This document shows, piece after piece, positions 8,431 to 17,179 of a stretch of 64,000 nucleotides of DNA. Numbering within the stretch: the first letter of the stretch is position 1; the number at the start of each line of letters is the position of its first letter. The notes under the pieces are model-generated. The model saw only the letters and a list, made by a program, of their open reading frames with translations. It did not search any database and was not told the DNA's origin. The DNA lies in assembly GCF_030915385.1 (NCBI RefSeq), contig NZ_CP133268.1, positions 1,984,001-2,048,000 of the forward strand, read 5' to 3'. Made by a program: the position numbers and the translations under genes. This DNA comes from Neobacillus sp. PS3-12 (GTDB lineage: Bacteria; Bacillota; Bacilli; Bacillales; Cytobacillaceae).

Positions 8431-8588
8431 TTATTCTTTCCGCTTCCTTTGGGTTTTCTGTGCGAAAAGGAATGATTAGCTCTTATTCTTTCCTCTTCTC
8501 CCTAGCTTTCAACGAGAAGTGGAACGATTAGTCCTTATTCATTCCTCTTCACTCGGGTTTCCAGCAAGAAGTGGAATGATTGACCCAG
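8431..8588. repeat. 52-bp-period palindromic array B (GGAATGATTAG family)
   Basis: TTATTCtTTCC begins at 8431, 8483 and 8535, exactly 52 bp apart. Each unit has GAAGTGGAA paired imperfectly with TTCCTCTTC around an A/T-rich centre. It lies between the kinase remnant and the wrbA terminator. Confidence 0.85.
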
Positions 8589-8602
8589 TCCCCTTTAGGA
8601 CG

Positions 8603-8634
8603 AAAAAAAGCTAATCGAGCGTTGTCGATTAGCT
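8603..8634 (-). terminator. Terminator of wrbA
   Basis: AGCTAATCGA and TCGATTAGCT form a perfect 10-bp stem followed on the minus strand by TTTTTTT. Confidence 0.9.
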
Positions 8635-8644
8635 TTTGTTTTTC

Positions 8645-9256
8645 TTATTGATTCGCTTTCTTAACCCATTCAGCAACTGTAACGGTGCGTTTTGCTTGAT
8701 GCTTGACTGCTGCTTGCACATCTTCAATCATTTTGCCGTTTTGGTCAACCGTCACACTTGTTCCATATGGATTTCCTCCAGCCGCAAATGTAACTGGGTC
8801 CGTATAGCCAGGAGCAGCGACAATCGCACCCCAATGGTACATGGTGGTATAGAGTGATAAAATCGTTGCTTCCTGTCCGCCGTGTGGATTTTGTGCAGAA
8901 GACATGGCACTAACAACTTTATTCACTAGTTTGCCGTTAAACCAAAGTCCCCCAGTTGTATCAAGGAATTGTTTCATTTGAGCTGGCATATTACCAAATC
9001 TCGTTGGTACACTAAAAATAATCGCATCTGCCCATTCCAAGTCGTTTAATGTAACTTCTGGAACATCTTTTGTTGCTTCAACATGAGCTTTCCAAGTAGG
9101 ATTTCCCTCAATCACAGATTGTGGTGCAAGTTCAGGCACCTTGAGAACTTTTACCTCAGCACCCGCTTCTTTTGCACCCTCAGCAGCCCATTGTGATAAT
9201 TGATGATTTGTTCCGCCCATACTGTAATAGATCACTGCTAAATTAACATTTGCCAT
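8645..9256 (-). CDS. wrbA: WrbA-type NAD(P)H:quinone oxidoreductase (flavodoxin fold)
   Basis: 204 residues from the ATG at 9256, which has AAGGAG nine bases upstream; an in-frame GTG 22 codons earlier has no ribosome site. The fold is flavodoxin-like: AVIYYSMGGTNHQL is the FMN-phosphate loop, and PTRFGNMPAQMKQFLDTTGGLW is the WrbA hallmark that lines the flavin. It reduces quinones by two electrons to protect against redox cycling. It is last in a MarR-doxX-pirin-wrbA series on the same strand, all plausible quinone-stress genes. Confidence 0.92.
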   Translation of the reverse strand: MANVNLAVIYYSMGGTNHQLSQWAAEGAKEAGAEVKVLKVPELAPQSVIEGNPTWKAHVEATKDVPEVTLNDLEWADAIIFSVPTRFGNMPAQMKQFLDTTGGLWFNGKLVNKVVSAMSSAQNPHGGQEATILSLYTTMYHWGAIVAAPGYTDPVTFAAGGNPYGTSVTVDQNGKMIEDVQAAVKHQAKRTVTVAEWVKKANQ

Positions 9257-9345
9257 TGTTTCCGTCTCCTTTTCGGTTGAATTCCCAAATAATTTAGATA
9301 AAAAACCCACTTTGTACACCACCTATTATTTCTTTCAGTCTCCGT

Positions 9346-10050
9346 TTATATCCCTTGCTTTTCCATTTCAATCAACAAGATGTGTGACGTCTCTTTTGCT
9401 TTAATAGTAATTTCTTCTTCGACAATTTCCATTCCATCCCGGTCGGATAGCTCAATGTCGTTAATGAAAGAAGTTCCTTCTATTTGAACTAAATAAGCCT
9501 GCCGACCCTCTTTAACTGGGAATTGAATGTCTTTTCCTTTTTCCAGTTCCAATGAATAAATGTTCGCATCTTGATAAATTTTAATTGGAGCATCTCCGTT
9601 TATTCCCGAAACCATATGCAACCAATGATTCTTACGGTCTTCCCAGTTGAATCGATAATCACCGTAGTTTGGCTGTAGTCCATTTTTTTCAGGGAAAATC
9701 CAAATCTGCAATAACCTGAGGAGATCTTTTCCTAGATTATGCTCACTATGAAGCACACCTGTTCCTGCACTCATATATTGGACATGTCCGCGTGTTACGG
9801 TGTTTTCATTACCCATACTATCTCGATGGGTTAAATCGCCATTTACTACATAGGAGATAATTTCCATATTTTTATGTGGATGTGTGCCAAATCCTGTGTT
9901 CGGTTCAATCAAATCATCATTGATTACTCGCAAAACACCGAACTGAATATTGTTTGGATTATAATATTCTGCAAAGGAAAAGTGAAATTTACTTTTTAAC
10001 CAGCCAAGGTTGCTTGAACCCATATTTTTACTTTCTAGTTTTCTTAACAT
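9346..10050 (-). CDS. Pirin family cupin protein (YhhW-like)
   Basis: 234 residues, typical of bacterial pirins. The N-terminal cupin carries the metal site: H57 and H59 in GTHPHKNME, then H101 and E103 in GVLHSEHN. Homologues can be quercetin 2,3-dioxygenases or redox sensors. GGAGGG precedes the ATG. A MhqR-like palindrome sits 29-46 bp upstream, and doxX and marR genes precede it, so induction by quinone-like electrophiles is likely. Enzyme activity is not provable from the sequence. Confidence 0.9.
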   Translation of the reverse strand: MLRKLESKNMGSSNLGWLKSKFHFSFAEYYNPNNIQFGVLRVINDDLIEPNTGFGTHPHKNMEIISYVVNGDLTHRDSMGNENTVTRGHVQYMSAGTGVLHSEHNLGKDLLRLLQIWIFPEKNGLQPNYGDYRFNWEDRKNHWLHMVSGINGDAPIKIYQDANIYSLELEKGKDIQFPVKEGRQAYLVQIEGTSFINDIELSDRDGMEIVEEEITIKAKETSHILLIEMEKQGI

Positions 10051-10078
10051 CCTAATTCCCTCCTGTCTTTAATTTAAG

Positions 10079-10096
10079 TATCTCCAATTCGAGATA
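10079..10096. promoter_or_regulatory. MhqR-type operator upstream of the pirin gene
   Basis: TATCTCCAATTCGAGATA, an 18-bp inverted repeat with arms TATCTC/GAGATA. It matches the pattern described for B. subtilis MhqR (tATCTcgaAtTCgAGATa) and recurs at 10520-10537 and 11009-11026. Confidence 0.75.
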
Positions 10097-10098
10097 TA

Positions 10099-10497
10099 TT
10101 AAAATAAAAATGCATCAAGAGCATATTTACCTGGACCAACTAAAGCAATACCAATTGTAACTGCCAATAAAACAAGGTTGTATTCATATCCGTTTGAAGT
10201 TGACCATAAGCCGTTGGCACCGTGAACTTTAGCGATCGCGATAACCATTGTCGCTGCAATCAAAATGCCGCCAAGTGGTGTTACTAATCCTAAAGCAAAC
10301 AAAACGCCGCCAACAAGCTCTGTTAAACCTGCCATCAAGGCCATCGTTACACCTGGTTTCATGCCAATTGATTCGAACCAGCCTCCGGTTCCTTTTAAAC
10401 CATAACCGCCAAACCAGCCAAACAATTTTTGCGCACCATGACCAATAAATAAAACACCAATCACTAAACGAATTAATAATAAACCAATATTTAACAT
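10099..10497 (-). CDS. DoxX family membrane protein (132 residues, CatD/YfiD-like)
   Basis: A small four-helix membrane protein. The opening [26 protein letters not shown] and the '[20 protein letters not shown]' block are hallmarks of short DoxX proteins such as B. subtilis CatD, which is co-expressed with a catechol dioxygenase under quinone stress. AGGAGG precedes the ATG. A palindromic operator lies 23-40 bp upstream, in the promoter region, so it is probably repressed by the adjacent MarR protein. The substrate is unknown. Confidence 0.88.
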   Translation of the reverse strand: MLNIGLLLIRLVIGVLFIGHGAQKLFGWFGGYGLKGTGGWFESIGMKPGVTMALMAGLTELVGGVLFALGLVTPLGGILIAATMVIAIAKVHGANGLWSTSNGYEYNLVLLAVTIGIALVGPGKYALDAFLF

Positions 10498-10519
10498 TTT
10501 AAAAATCCTCCTGTTATTT

Positions 10520-10537
10520 TATCTCGAAATTGAGATA
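10520..10537. promoter_or_regulatory. MhqR-type operator upstream of doxX
   Basis: TATCTCGAAATTGAGATA, an 18-bp inverted repeat with perfect six-base arms, placed just upstream of the doxX ribosome site in the marR-doxX gap. Confidence 0.8.
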
Positions 10538-10555
10538 TTATTTTTAAAAAAAGCT

Positions 10556-10975
10556 TTATTTTTTAATCTTATTTAATAATTTCACCAATGTATCTGCTTC
10601 ATCGTTACTTAAAGCACCCAGCATGTAGTCAACTAATTCATGATGTTTCGGCATAATTGACTCCATCAACTCTTTGCCATTTTCAGTAAGTGTAACATAG
10701 ATGGCTCTGCGATCTTCGGGACATGCACTTCGATGCAACAAACCCCGCTGTTCCAATTTATCAATCACATACGTCATCGAACCGCTCGATATAAGGATGC
10801 TATGACCAACCTGTTGAATCGTTTGTTTTCCTTTAAGATAAAGAACCTCCAAAACGGAAAACTCCGTGATTGTCAGATTATTTTCGCTCATTTCTAGCCT
10901 TATACGCTCTTGGACAGCTTTAGACGTTTGCATTAAAACCAAATAAGGCATATTCCTGCATTTATTCTCCATCAT
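10556..10975 (-). CDS. MarR family repressor, MhqR-like
   Basis: 139 residues with a winged helix-turn-helix: NLTITEFSVLEVLYLKGKQTIQQVGHSI, then the recognition-helix segment SGSMTYVIDKLEQRGLLHR and the wing PEDRRAIYVTLTENG. The overall pattern resembles B. subtilis MhqR, which represses genes for quinone-degrading dioxygenases, oxidoreductases and azoreductase. A variant palindrome in its own promoter suggests autoregulation. The two cysteines (C6 and C100) do not sit where YodB/OhrR sensors place theirs, so the mode of sensing is open. Confidence 0.88.
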   Translation of the reverse strand: MMENKCRNMPYLVLMQTSKAVQERIRLEMSENNLTITEFSVLEVLYLKGKQTIQQVGHSILISSGSMTYVIDKLEQRGLLHRSACPEDRRAIYVTLTENGKELMESIMPKHHELVDYMLGALSNDEADTLVKLLNKIKK

Positions 10976-11008
10976 CTCTCCCTCCTTTTAATTAATCTCG
11001 AATTAAAA

Positions 11009-11026
11009 TATCTTGAATACAAGATA
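11009..11026. promoter_or_regulatory. MhqR-type operator upstream of marR
   Basis: TATCTTGAATACAAGATA, an 18-bp inverted repeat (arms TATCTTG/CAAGATA) 34-51 bp upstream of marR. A partial AATCTCGAATT half-site sits at 10994-11004. Confidence 0.7.
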
Positions 11027-11074
11027 ATTGTAATGCGAATAAAGTTTTATGTCAACACTTTTTATTTAAAACAT

Positions 11075-11104
11075 AAAAAAACGCCTCTACGATTGTAGAA
11101 ACGT
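11075..11104 (-). terminator. Terminator of the racemase-like gene
   Basis: ACGTTTCTAC and GTAGAGGCGT form a stem with loop AATC, followed by TTTTTTT on the minus strand. Confidence 0.85.
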
Positions 11105-11106
11105 AC

Positions 11107-11763
11107 CTAGTTGTTGATTTTTAATCGATTAACAACGGTAGATATAAGTGTGTCCAGTGGATTAATAATTGATCTGTCTTCAACTTTTCTGGCTGCATCG
11201 ACCATGGATAATTGGGCAACAGAGATCAATCTCTTTTCCTTTTTGACGATTTGATCCAGGAAATGGGTGATTGCTTGATCATATTCTTCTTTTTTCCCCT
11301 TCATGAAAATATCAAAAGTATTGTCGATGACCATAACATCAAAATCTATAGATATCTGATAGCTATGTGCATAATGATTGAGTCGATCGATGGTCCCTTC
11401 CACCGTCGCTGGATTTGTAAAAAGGATGAGCTGAGGTTCTTTTACCCGACAAATGGATGCAAAGTACGGCTCATCAATTTTTATTATTGGCACCGAAACG
11501 GAGAGTTGCTCTTCCTGTAAAATAGCAATATAGTTTGTGCATGTAAGAAGGATGGCATCCACATTACATTGGGCAATCCACTCTATTTGTTCTTTCACTT
11601 TATTTTCCGCATCTGCTAGGTGGAAATTTTCATCGGATGTTACTCGATGCATCAACCCAGGGTCAACGAAATGGATACATTCTATGTCATAGGGAGAAAA
11701 TGCTTTTTCAATATAATCGATATTCGAATAATGGGCATGCAGGCAGCCTAATCTTTTACTCAA
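11107..11763 (-). CDS. Aspartate/glutamate racemase superfamily protein
   Basis: 218 residues. The N-terminal half has the hallmark catalytic cysteine loop, VDAILLTCTNYIA (C75), as in Asp/Glu/hydantoin racemases. The second cysteine expected in the C-terminal half of true racemases (GCTH-like) is absent; only VAQLSM is there, so it may be a one-cysteine isomerase, decarboxylase or a non-racemising relative. The TTG start has GGGGGGAG upstream. It overlaps the acetyltransferase gene by 8 bp and so forms an operon with it. The substrate is unknown. Confidence 0.75.
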   Translation of the reverse strand: MSKRLGCLHAHYSNIDYIEKAFSPYDIECIHFVDPGLMHRVTSDENFHLADAENKVKEQIEWIAQCNVDAILLTCTNYIAILQEEQLSVSVPIIKIDEPYFASICRVKEPQLILFTNPATVEGTIDRLNHYAHSYQISIDFDVMVIDNTFDIFMKGKKEEYDQAITHFLDQIVKKEKRLISVAQLSMVDAARKVEDRSIINPLDTLISTVVNRLKINN

Positions 11764-12304
11764 TTGATCTCCCCCCTGTTCCTTTCAACCACTCATCCTC
11801 TAAGATGCTCATTTCCCATAAATTCCAGTATTCATCACCAATTTTATTTGTATCTCTAAGTAAACCTTCTTTGACAAAACCTGCTTTTTCATAACACCTA
11901 ATCGCAGGAGCGTTAAAGTCAAATACTCCAAGTGTGACCCGATGTAAGTGTAGTTCATCAAAAGCAATCTTTAGAATTTCCTTGATCATTTGCTGGCCGA
12001 TCCCTTTACTTCTCGCCTTTGACTCGCCGATTAATACTTTCCCAACTCTGGCTGATTTGTTTTTGCGATTAATTTTCCCCAGGGAGATATGACCGACAAC
12101 TTCTTCCGATTCGGTATCAATTACTTTATAAACCAACCTTTCGGAGTCATCGTGATTGGCATTTTCGATGTACTGCTCTAACTGAGCTTCATTTAAGGGA
12201 TAGTCGAATTGAGATCCGCTCCATTGCAGTAAAAACTCTGGCGAAGCAACCCATTTAATAAGCTGATCGAAATCCGAACGATCAAAATACTTTAGTTCAA
12301 CCAT
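11756..12304 (-). CDS. GNAT family N-acetyltransferase (RimJ/RimL type)
   Basis: 182 residues. The acetyl-CoA pyrophosphate loop is visible as ARSKGIGQQMIKEI and the late FNAPAIRCYEKAGFVKEG is the usual C-terminal GNAT motif. The RimJ/RimL/SpeG-like arrangement points to acetylation of an amine on a protein or small molecule. A good AAGGAG precedes the ATG. It overlaps the downstream racemase-like gene, so the pair may act on the same amino-acid-like compound; this is inference. Confidence 0.85.
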   Translation of the reverse strand: MVELKYFDRSDFDQLIKWVASPEFLLQWSGSQFDYPLNEAQLEQYIENANHDDSERLVYKVIDTESEEVVGHISLGKINRKNKSARVGKVLIGESKARSKGIGQQMIKEILKIAFDELHLHRVTLGVFDFNAPAIRCYEKAGFVKEGLLRDTNKIGDEYWNLWEMSILEDEWLKGTGGRSIE

Positions 12305-12403
12305 AACCTAAGTCTCCTTTACTACTTTAATTAATTAAAGCGTAACATAATCATTACCTTTTGTTCAACACCTGAGATCTTTTGTAAAAAATTGTAAAAA
12401 CAG

Positions 12404-12556
12404 ATTCTTACCGTGCTCCGTAAAAGTGAGTGCGCATTGGAAGAATAAGCGGTGGATTCTTCCCGTCCTCCAGAAAAGTGAATGAACACGGGAAGAATAA
12501 GCAAGGAATTCTTCCTCTCCTCTAGAAAGGTGTATGCCGCTTGGAGAGAATGATAA
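12404..12556. repeat. 52-bp-period palindromic array C (GGAAGAAT family)
   Basis: ATTCTT begins at 12404, 12456 and 12508, exactly 52 bp apart. GGAAGAAT (12439 and 12491) pairs perfectly with ATTCTTCC (12456 and 12508) in each unit. It occupies the gap between the acetyltransferase gene and the next minus-strand gene, with no coding signal. Confidence 0.85.
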
Positions 12557-12569
12557 AACTGACTATAAG

Positions 12570-12601
12570 AAAGAGGCTTGATTTAGAACCAAGCCTCTTT
12601 T
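12570..12601 (-). terminator. Terminator of the four-helix membrane protein gene
   Basis: AAAGAGGCTTG and CAAGCCTCTTT form an 11-bp perfect stem, A/T-rich on both sides. It lies 27 bases past the corrected stop codon at 12628, which supports the frame correction of that gene. Confidence 0.85.
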
Positions 12602-12627
12602 CTACAATCTAAGTTTTTTCAAAGCAT

Positions 12628-13211
12628 CTAAAAATTAACGGTCTTATTTCTAATAGCGGCCGTCGGATTAAATTTGTTTGCCAAGTGTAATATGATTTTG
12701 GCGTATAACAAACCAACGATCAATGCGAACGCAAGGGTAATGAGTGAACCCGCGGTCCCAAGTTTTTCAATCATGATATGAATAATCGCTGCAACCTCCA
12801 TTGCCATAATGGATACAGAATTCCAGAGAACATGGTCCCGCTCTTTGCCATCAAATCGAATGATGGCGTGCTTGTCGCCTCTTCTTTTACTACTCTGTTA
12901 ATCGCTTTAAGTCTTGGGAGGTCGATCGTAATACTCGTAACCGTCATAATAATGAGCATTACGAATGAGGCATCGATCCAAGGTAGCTCCCAGCCCCATT
13001 CCGTGAAGACCATATAAAAAGAAGAAATAAGCAGCAGGATAATGCTAAACGGCAGAAACTTGCCCATTCTTACTGCCCAAGTAGAACAAAGACGCACCAC
13101 TATTGTTTCCTTGGATAAAACCATCCCAATCATACTTAGTAAGTTGATCCCCACCGCCGTAAACATCAAAATGGCCCCTAAAAAATGTAAAAGGAAAAAA
13201 GTTTTATACAT
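12628..13211 (-). pseudogene. Four-helix integral membrane protein (DUF2269-like), frameshifted
   Basis: The opening frame, MYKTFFLLHFLGAILMFTAV, gives two or three membrane helices and runs out after 146 residues with an unlikely tail (LWQWRLQRLFIS). A one-base addition in the TTT at 12844-12846 moves into a frame reading ERDHVLWNSVSIMAMEVAAI, then IITLAF-type hydrophobic sequence and NKFNPTAAIRNKTVNF, stopping at 12628 next to a terminator. The restored protein is about 194 residues. The exact slip point could lie anywhere from about 12800 to 12850. Family assignment is by topology and is tentative. Confidence 0.6.
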
Positions 13212-13434
13212 TGGAATTTCGACCTCCCCTTACTATTCACAGTTAAATAGAAAAACTGACACAAGCAAATGATTTTCATGTAAATATCTTGTCTATAGGA
13301 AGATAGTACCATGATAATCACTGTGATGAGCTTGCTATCTATGAATCTTATTTGACATTTTAAGAAGCTACACATATGGAAGCCAGGTGCAGCCAATGAA
13401 ACCCGATAAGGTAAGGGGAGTTTTTTTAAAAATT

Positions 13435-13469
13435 TAAACGATCTTAACTCAAAGAGCTAAGATCGTTTA
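13435..13469 (-). terminator. Terminator downstream of the solute-binding protein gene
   Basis: TAAACGATCTTA and TAAGATCGTTTA form a 12-bp perfect stem with an 11-base loop, followed on the minus strand by AATTTTTAAAAAAAC. Confidence 0.85.
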
Positions 13470-13500
13470 GAAAATCTGCTAGGTTAAATCTCATGAAAAC

Positions 13501-14670
13501 CTATTTTAATGATTGGATGTTCTTTTGCCATAATTGATAATTTTGATTTACTGCATTTGTATCAGGGAATAGTATCCAGTTTCCATCAGGAACAGAAATG
13601 GCACCATTTTGGATAAATTCTTTAGGATAACCGGCAACACCTTTTTTATAGGTATCTTTATATTCTGGAAGCAATTGATCAACTGTTGCATTTTTATTTG
13701 TTGGTATTGTAATATGGGCAAAAACTTGAGATTGCGCTTTTTTATCCATTGCAAAATTAATAAAATCTAATGCAGCTTTTTTATGGTCACTAGGCAAGCC
13801 TTTTGGCATTACATACGAATGAGCATCCATAATCTGCTTGGCACCACTCATCATTACTACTCCAACATTTGGCGGTACTGTACCTGCAGCATAGTTCTGA
13901 GCATAGAACCCTGGAGTTTGTGGGACAATTTCCAATGTTCCATCATAAAGATATTTAAATGTATCATTTGTATTGGAAGGATAGTTTTGAATATCTTTAT
14001 TGATTGTTTTTAAATAATCCCATGTTTTGGTTGCAGCATCAGGCTTCGTCATGTTTTCCCCTAAGTTTTGCATTAGGCCGAAGTAAAATCCGCGTGCAGG
14101 ACCACTTGTTGGTACTGTTGCATACATGAATTTATTTGGATTTGCTGTAATCCAAGTTTTTAAATCTGCATAAGTCGTTGGTGGATTTTTCACTTTATCT
14201 TTATTGTACATAAGCATTGGTCCACCTGGTGAAACAAATAATGGTACCCCGTATCCATTGAAAGCTTTCACATAGGCTTGTCCAATTGTTGTTAAATCAT
14301 TATAATGGATTTCATTTTTGTATTTAGGATATAGCTGCTCCCAAACACCTTCTTTTGCACCGCCAGGAACTCCGTCAACACCAGAGATCACCACATCAAT
14401 ATTTACATGAGATCCTTCTGCCTTAATCTTATTCACAACATCTTGCCATGTTCCACGAGCATACTGAACTTTGTATTTACCTGCATATTGTTTTTCAAAC
14501 ATTGGAATTAGTTTATCTTTATAGTAATCATCTCCGCCAGCGACACTATAAATTGTTAAGGTTACTGGTGAATTAGTTGCTTTAGCACCTGTATTACTTG
14601 AAGATCCACAGCCTGCTAGCATACCAATTAACAAAATACAAACAGCCAAAAATGGTAAAAACTTTTTCAT
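13501..14670 (-). CDS. Extracellular solute-binding lipoprotein of a PotABCD-type ABC importer
   Basis: 389 residues from the ATG at 14670 (GGGAGG eight bases upstream); an earlier in-frame start at 14733 lacks a ribosome site. A signal peptide ends in the lipobox LAGC followed by GSSS. The mature part has a family-1 periplasmic-binding fold (LTIYSVAGGDDYYKDKLIPM, YNKDKVKNPPTTYADLKTWI). The type resembles iron/thiamine/phosphonate/sugar-phosphate binders, not MalE. It is the last gene of the island but has its own leader with a cre-like box, so it may be transcribed separately at a high level. The ligand is unknown. Confidence 0.85.
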   Translation of the reverse strand: MKKFLPFLAVCILLIGMLAGCGSSSNTGAKATNSPVTLTIYSVAGGDDYYKDKLIPMFEKQYAGKYKVQYARGTWQDVVNKIKAEGSHVNIDVVISGVDGVPGGAKEGVWEQLYPKYKNEIHYNDLTTIGQAYVKAFNGYGVPLFVSPGGPMLMYNKDKVKNPPTTYADLKTWITANPNKFMYATVPTSGPARGFYFGLMQNLGENMTKPDAATKTWDYLKTINKDIQNYPSNTNDTFKYLYDGTLEIVPQTPGFYAQNYAAGTVPPNVGVVMMSGAKQIMDAHSYVMPKGLPSDHKKAALDFINFAMDKKAQSQVFAHITIPTNKNATVDQLLPEYKDTYKKGVAGYPKEFIQNGAISVPDGNWILFPDTNAVNQNYQLWQKNIQSLK

Positions 14671-14749
14671 AATATGCCCTCCCAAAAGATTTTCTTTTAG
14701 CATGGTTTTATCTATCAAAACCAATATTCGCAACCATGATAACTTGATG

Positions 14750-14763
14750 TGTAGGCGCTTTCA
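14750..14763 (-). promoter_or_regulatory. cre-like CcpA site upstream of the solute-binding protein gene
   Basis: On the minus strand TGAAAGCGCCTACA matches 13 of 14 positions of TGWAANCGNTNWCA. It lies about 80 bp upstream of the start codon, which suggests carbon catabolite control of the importer. Confidence 0.65.
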
Positions 14764-14900
14764 CATAATTATTATATCAAGTATTTTATTAACTTTACTT
14801 TACGTTTATTGTTTAGTTTTTAACATATCTTGCGCGTTTTTTTATGAAGTAATTTTCACAATCTGCTAAAGATATGATAAATACGATACTATTATTTTAT

Positions 14901-16061
14901 TTAATAGGTACCGTCAACATTTAATGTGGAACTAGTTACAGTTTGCTTTCGAAATGTGGATCTGTTAATTTTTTCTTGTAATTTTTCATAAAATAGATCT
15001 TCATCAATTGGTAGTTCTACCCATTGATCGGTCCATGATGACAAGTGCATGGCATTTGATATTGCTAAACTTTTTATCCCTTCTTCTCCAGGAGCTATAA
15101 GGGGTTCATCAAATAGGATCGTATTAACCCAGTTTTGGATGATACCATTATGGGCGGTTGCTTCACCTTTAATGGGAACCTCACACTTCCATACCTCCGG
15201 TTCTCCAAAACCACCCGTATACTCACGATTAAATTGCCTTTCTGAAATGGTTAATCTCCAAAAAGTCAACTTATTATCCTCAATCACAATTTTCCCACGG
15301 TCACCTGTCACTTCAAGGCGATTTGTACCGGGCGCATCACCAGTTGAGGTAACAAATACCCCAGTTGCGCCATTCTCATATTCAACATAAGCTGTAACAT
15401 CATCTTCCACTTCAATATCATGAAATTTACCGTTAGAACAAAACGCCCGTACCCTTTTTGGAAGTCCACATGTCCATTGCCATAAATCTAAAATATGTGG
15501 ATCCTGGTTGAGCAGAACTCCACCACCTTCTCCTTCCCACGTTGCTCTCCAACCACCTGAGTTATAATAGCTTTGCGGACGATACCATGCTGTCATAATC
15601 CAATTAGTTCTTTTTATTTCTCCTAATTCACCCGTTTCGATGAGCTCCTTAAGTTTTTTGAAAACAGGCGTAGTCCTCTGATTCAGCATCAAACTAAAAA
15701 TTTTATTACTTTTTGCAGCAACCTCATTCATTTCTTTCACTTGTTTTGTATAAACACCCGCAGGTTTTTCTAATAGAACATGGATATTATACCCAAGGGC
15801 TTCTATTGCTAGCCTTGGGTGGTCATAATGTGGTGTCGCAATAATAACACCATCGATTAAGTTTGATTCAAATAAATCAACAGGTTCTGAAAAACAGTGA
15901 ACATCCTCACCTAATGTCTCTTTTGCCCATGAAAGACGGTCGGGATTTGTATCGCAAACAGCAACTAATTCAGCATGCTCTATTTTCCCTTGAGCAATAT
16001 TCAAGGCATGTTTACTCCCCATATTTCCTATTCCTATAATACCCACCCGTACTTTACTCAT
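14901..16061 (-). CDS. Gfo/Idh/MocA family oxidoreductase (386 residues)
   Basis: The ATG at 16061 has GGAGTG upstream; a longer in-frame start at 16109 is less likely. The Rossmann motif VGIIGIGNMGSKHALN is at the N-terminus, followed by the HVLLEKPAGVYT segment with the conserved EKP lysine. GGGVLLNQDPHILDLWQW holds the usual HxxD catalytic pattern. Such enzymes oxidise hydroxyls of sugars, inositols or sugar acids with NAD(P). It lies 52 bases after a second family member, suggesting successive or paired steps on the same imported compound. Confidence 0.85.
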   Translation of the reverse strand: MSKVRVGIIGIGNMGSKHALNIAQGKIEHAELVAVCDTNPDRLSWAKETLGEDVHCFSEPVDLFESNLIDGVIIATPHYDHPRLAIEALGYNIHVLLEKPAGVYTKQVKEMNEVAAKSNKIFSLMLNQRTTPVFKKLKELIETGELGEIKRTNWIMTAWYRPQSYYNSGGWRATWEGEGGGVLLNQDPHILDLWQWTCGLPKRVRAFCSNGKFHDIEVEDDVTAYVEYENGATGVFVTSTGDAPGTNRLEVTGDRGKIVIEDNKLTFWRLTISERQFNREYTGGFGEPEVWKCEVPIKGEATAHNGIIQNWVNTILFDEPLIAPGEEGIKSLAISNAMHLSSWTDQWVELPIDEDLFYEKLQEKINRSTFRKQTVTSSTLNVDGTY

Positions 16062-16113
16062 ATCAATCACTCCAAATTTCATAAACGATTTTAATAGATT
16101 AACTTTCAATAAG

Positions 16114-17121
16114 CTATAAATCTTCCATTTTTATTTCTTTCTTTACCTCTGAGGATCTCCTAATCGCATCAATCATTTTAATAGAGGTTAGTGCATCCTC
16201 CACATGAACATAATTCTGTGTATTGTTTGAAATGCATGAATAGAAAAGATTGATTAATTTCGCATGGCTTGCACCATAATAGAATTTAGTTCCTAAGACT
16301 TTTTTGTCTACTAATAGTTCTTCTTTCAAACCATTTTCATCTATTCTGCTTAAAATACCATCTTTTATTGTGAATGTTTCTTTTTCGAAAATAACCTTAA
16401 GTTCTACACTGGAATTTTCAACATTTGCAACGGTTGCAAAAAAAAGTCCTTTCGCTCCATTTTTAAACTTGATATGGGCTGTTGCTGTGTCTTCAACATC
16501 AATTCCATAATCCAATAATTGGTCAATGGACCCTCTGATCGATTCAATTTCACCACCCAAGAGCTGCATTAAATCTACAGTATGAAGAGCTTGGTTAATC
16601 ATGACACCGCCGCCAGCATACTTCATGCTGCCCCGCCAAGGCTTACGATCATAATACGATTTCGGTCTAAACCAAGTTACGAGCCCCTTTATTCCAATTA
16701 AATTGCCAAATTGACCGCTTTGAGCAAATTCCTTGAGCATTTCAAAGGTTTCATTATATCGGTTTTGAAAACACACACAGATTTTGATATCCTGATGTTT
16801 TTTCTCCAGCCTTACCAGCTTTATTCCCTCAATCGTATTCAATGATATTGGCTTTTCCAGAAATACATTCACACCTTTTTCGATGCATGCTTTCGTCGCA
16901 GGATAATGCAGATAGTGTGGTAAACAAATATGAACACAATCCAATGCTTCCTTTTTCAACATATCATGAAAATCACGATAAAAATTTACATGAGGTACGG
17001 ATTCTCTCAACAATTCATCGCTATCACACACCGCTACTAAATCAACATTTGGATTATCTTGTATTGCAGAAATATGAGTTTTTGAAATATCTCCCAATCC
17101 AATAACGGCTATTTTTAGCAT
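16114..17121 (-). CDS. Gfo/Idh/MocA family oxidoreductase (335 residues)
   Basis: Rossmann start IAVIGLGDISKTHI, then NVFLEKPIS (the EKP motif) and GGGVMINQALHTVDLMQL, with the catalytic H in place. The 'WFRPKSYYD' and 'PWRGSMKYAGGGVM' segments closely parallel 'WYRPQSYYN' and 'GGWRATWEGEGGG' in the neighbouring dehydrogenase, so the two likely arose by duplication and bind similar substrates. AGGGGA precedes the ATG. It follows the permease genes on the same strand. Confidence 0.85.
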   Translation of the reverse strand: MLKIAVIGLGDISKTHISAIQDNPNVDLVAVCDSDELLRESVPHVNFYRDFHDMLKKEALDCVHICLPHYLHYPATKACIEKGVNVFLEKPISLNTIEGIKLVRLEKKHQDIKICVCFQNRYNETFEMLKEFAQSGQFGNLIGIKGLVTWFRPKSYYDRKPWRGSMKYAGGGVMINQALHTVDLMQLLGGEIESIRGSIDQLLDYGIDVEDTATAHIKFKNGAKGLFFATVANVENSSVELKVIFEKETFTIKDGILSRIDENGLKEELLVDKKVLGTKFYYGASHAKLINLFYSCISNNTQNYVHVEDALTSIKMIDAIRRSSEVKKEIKMEDL

Positions 17122-17179
17122 AAACAGGTCCCCTTACATCCAATAATGTTTGACCAATAGGTTAGATCAATCATACATT

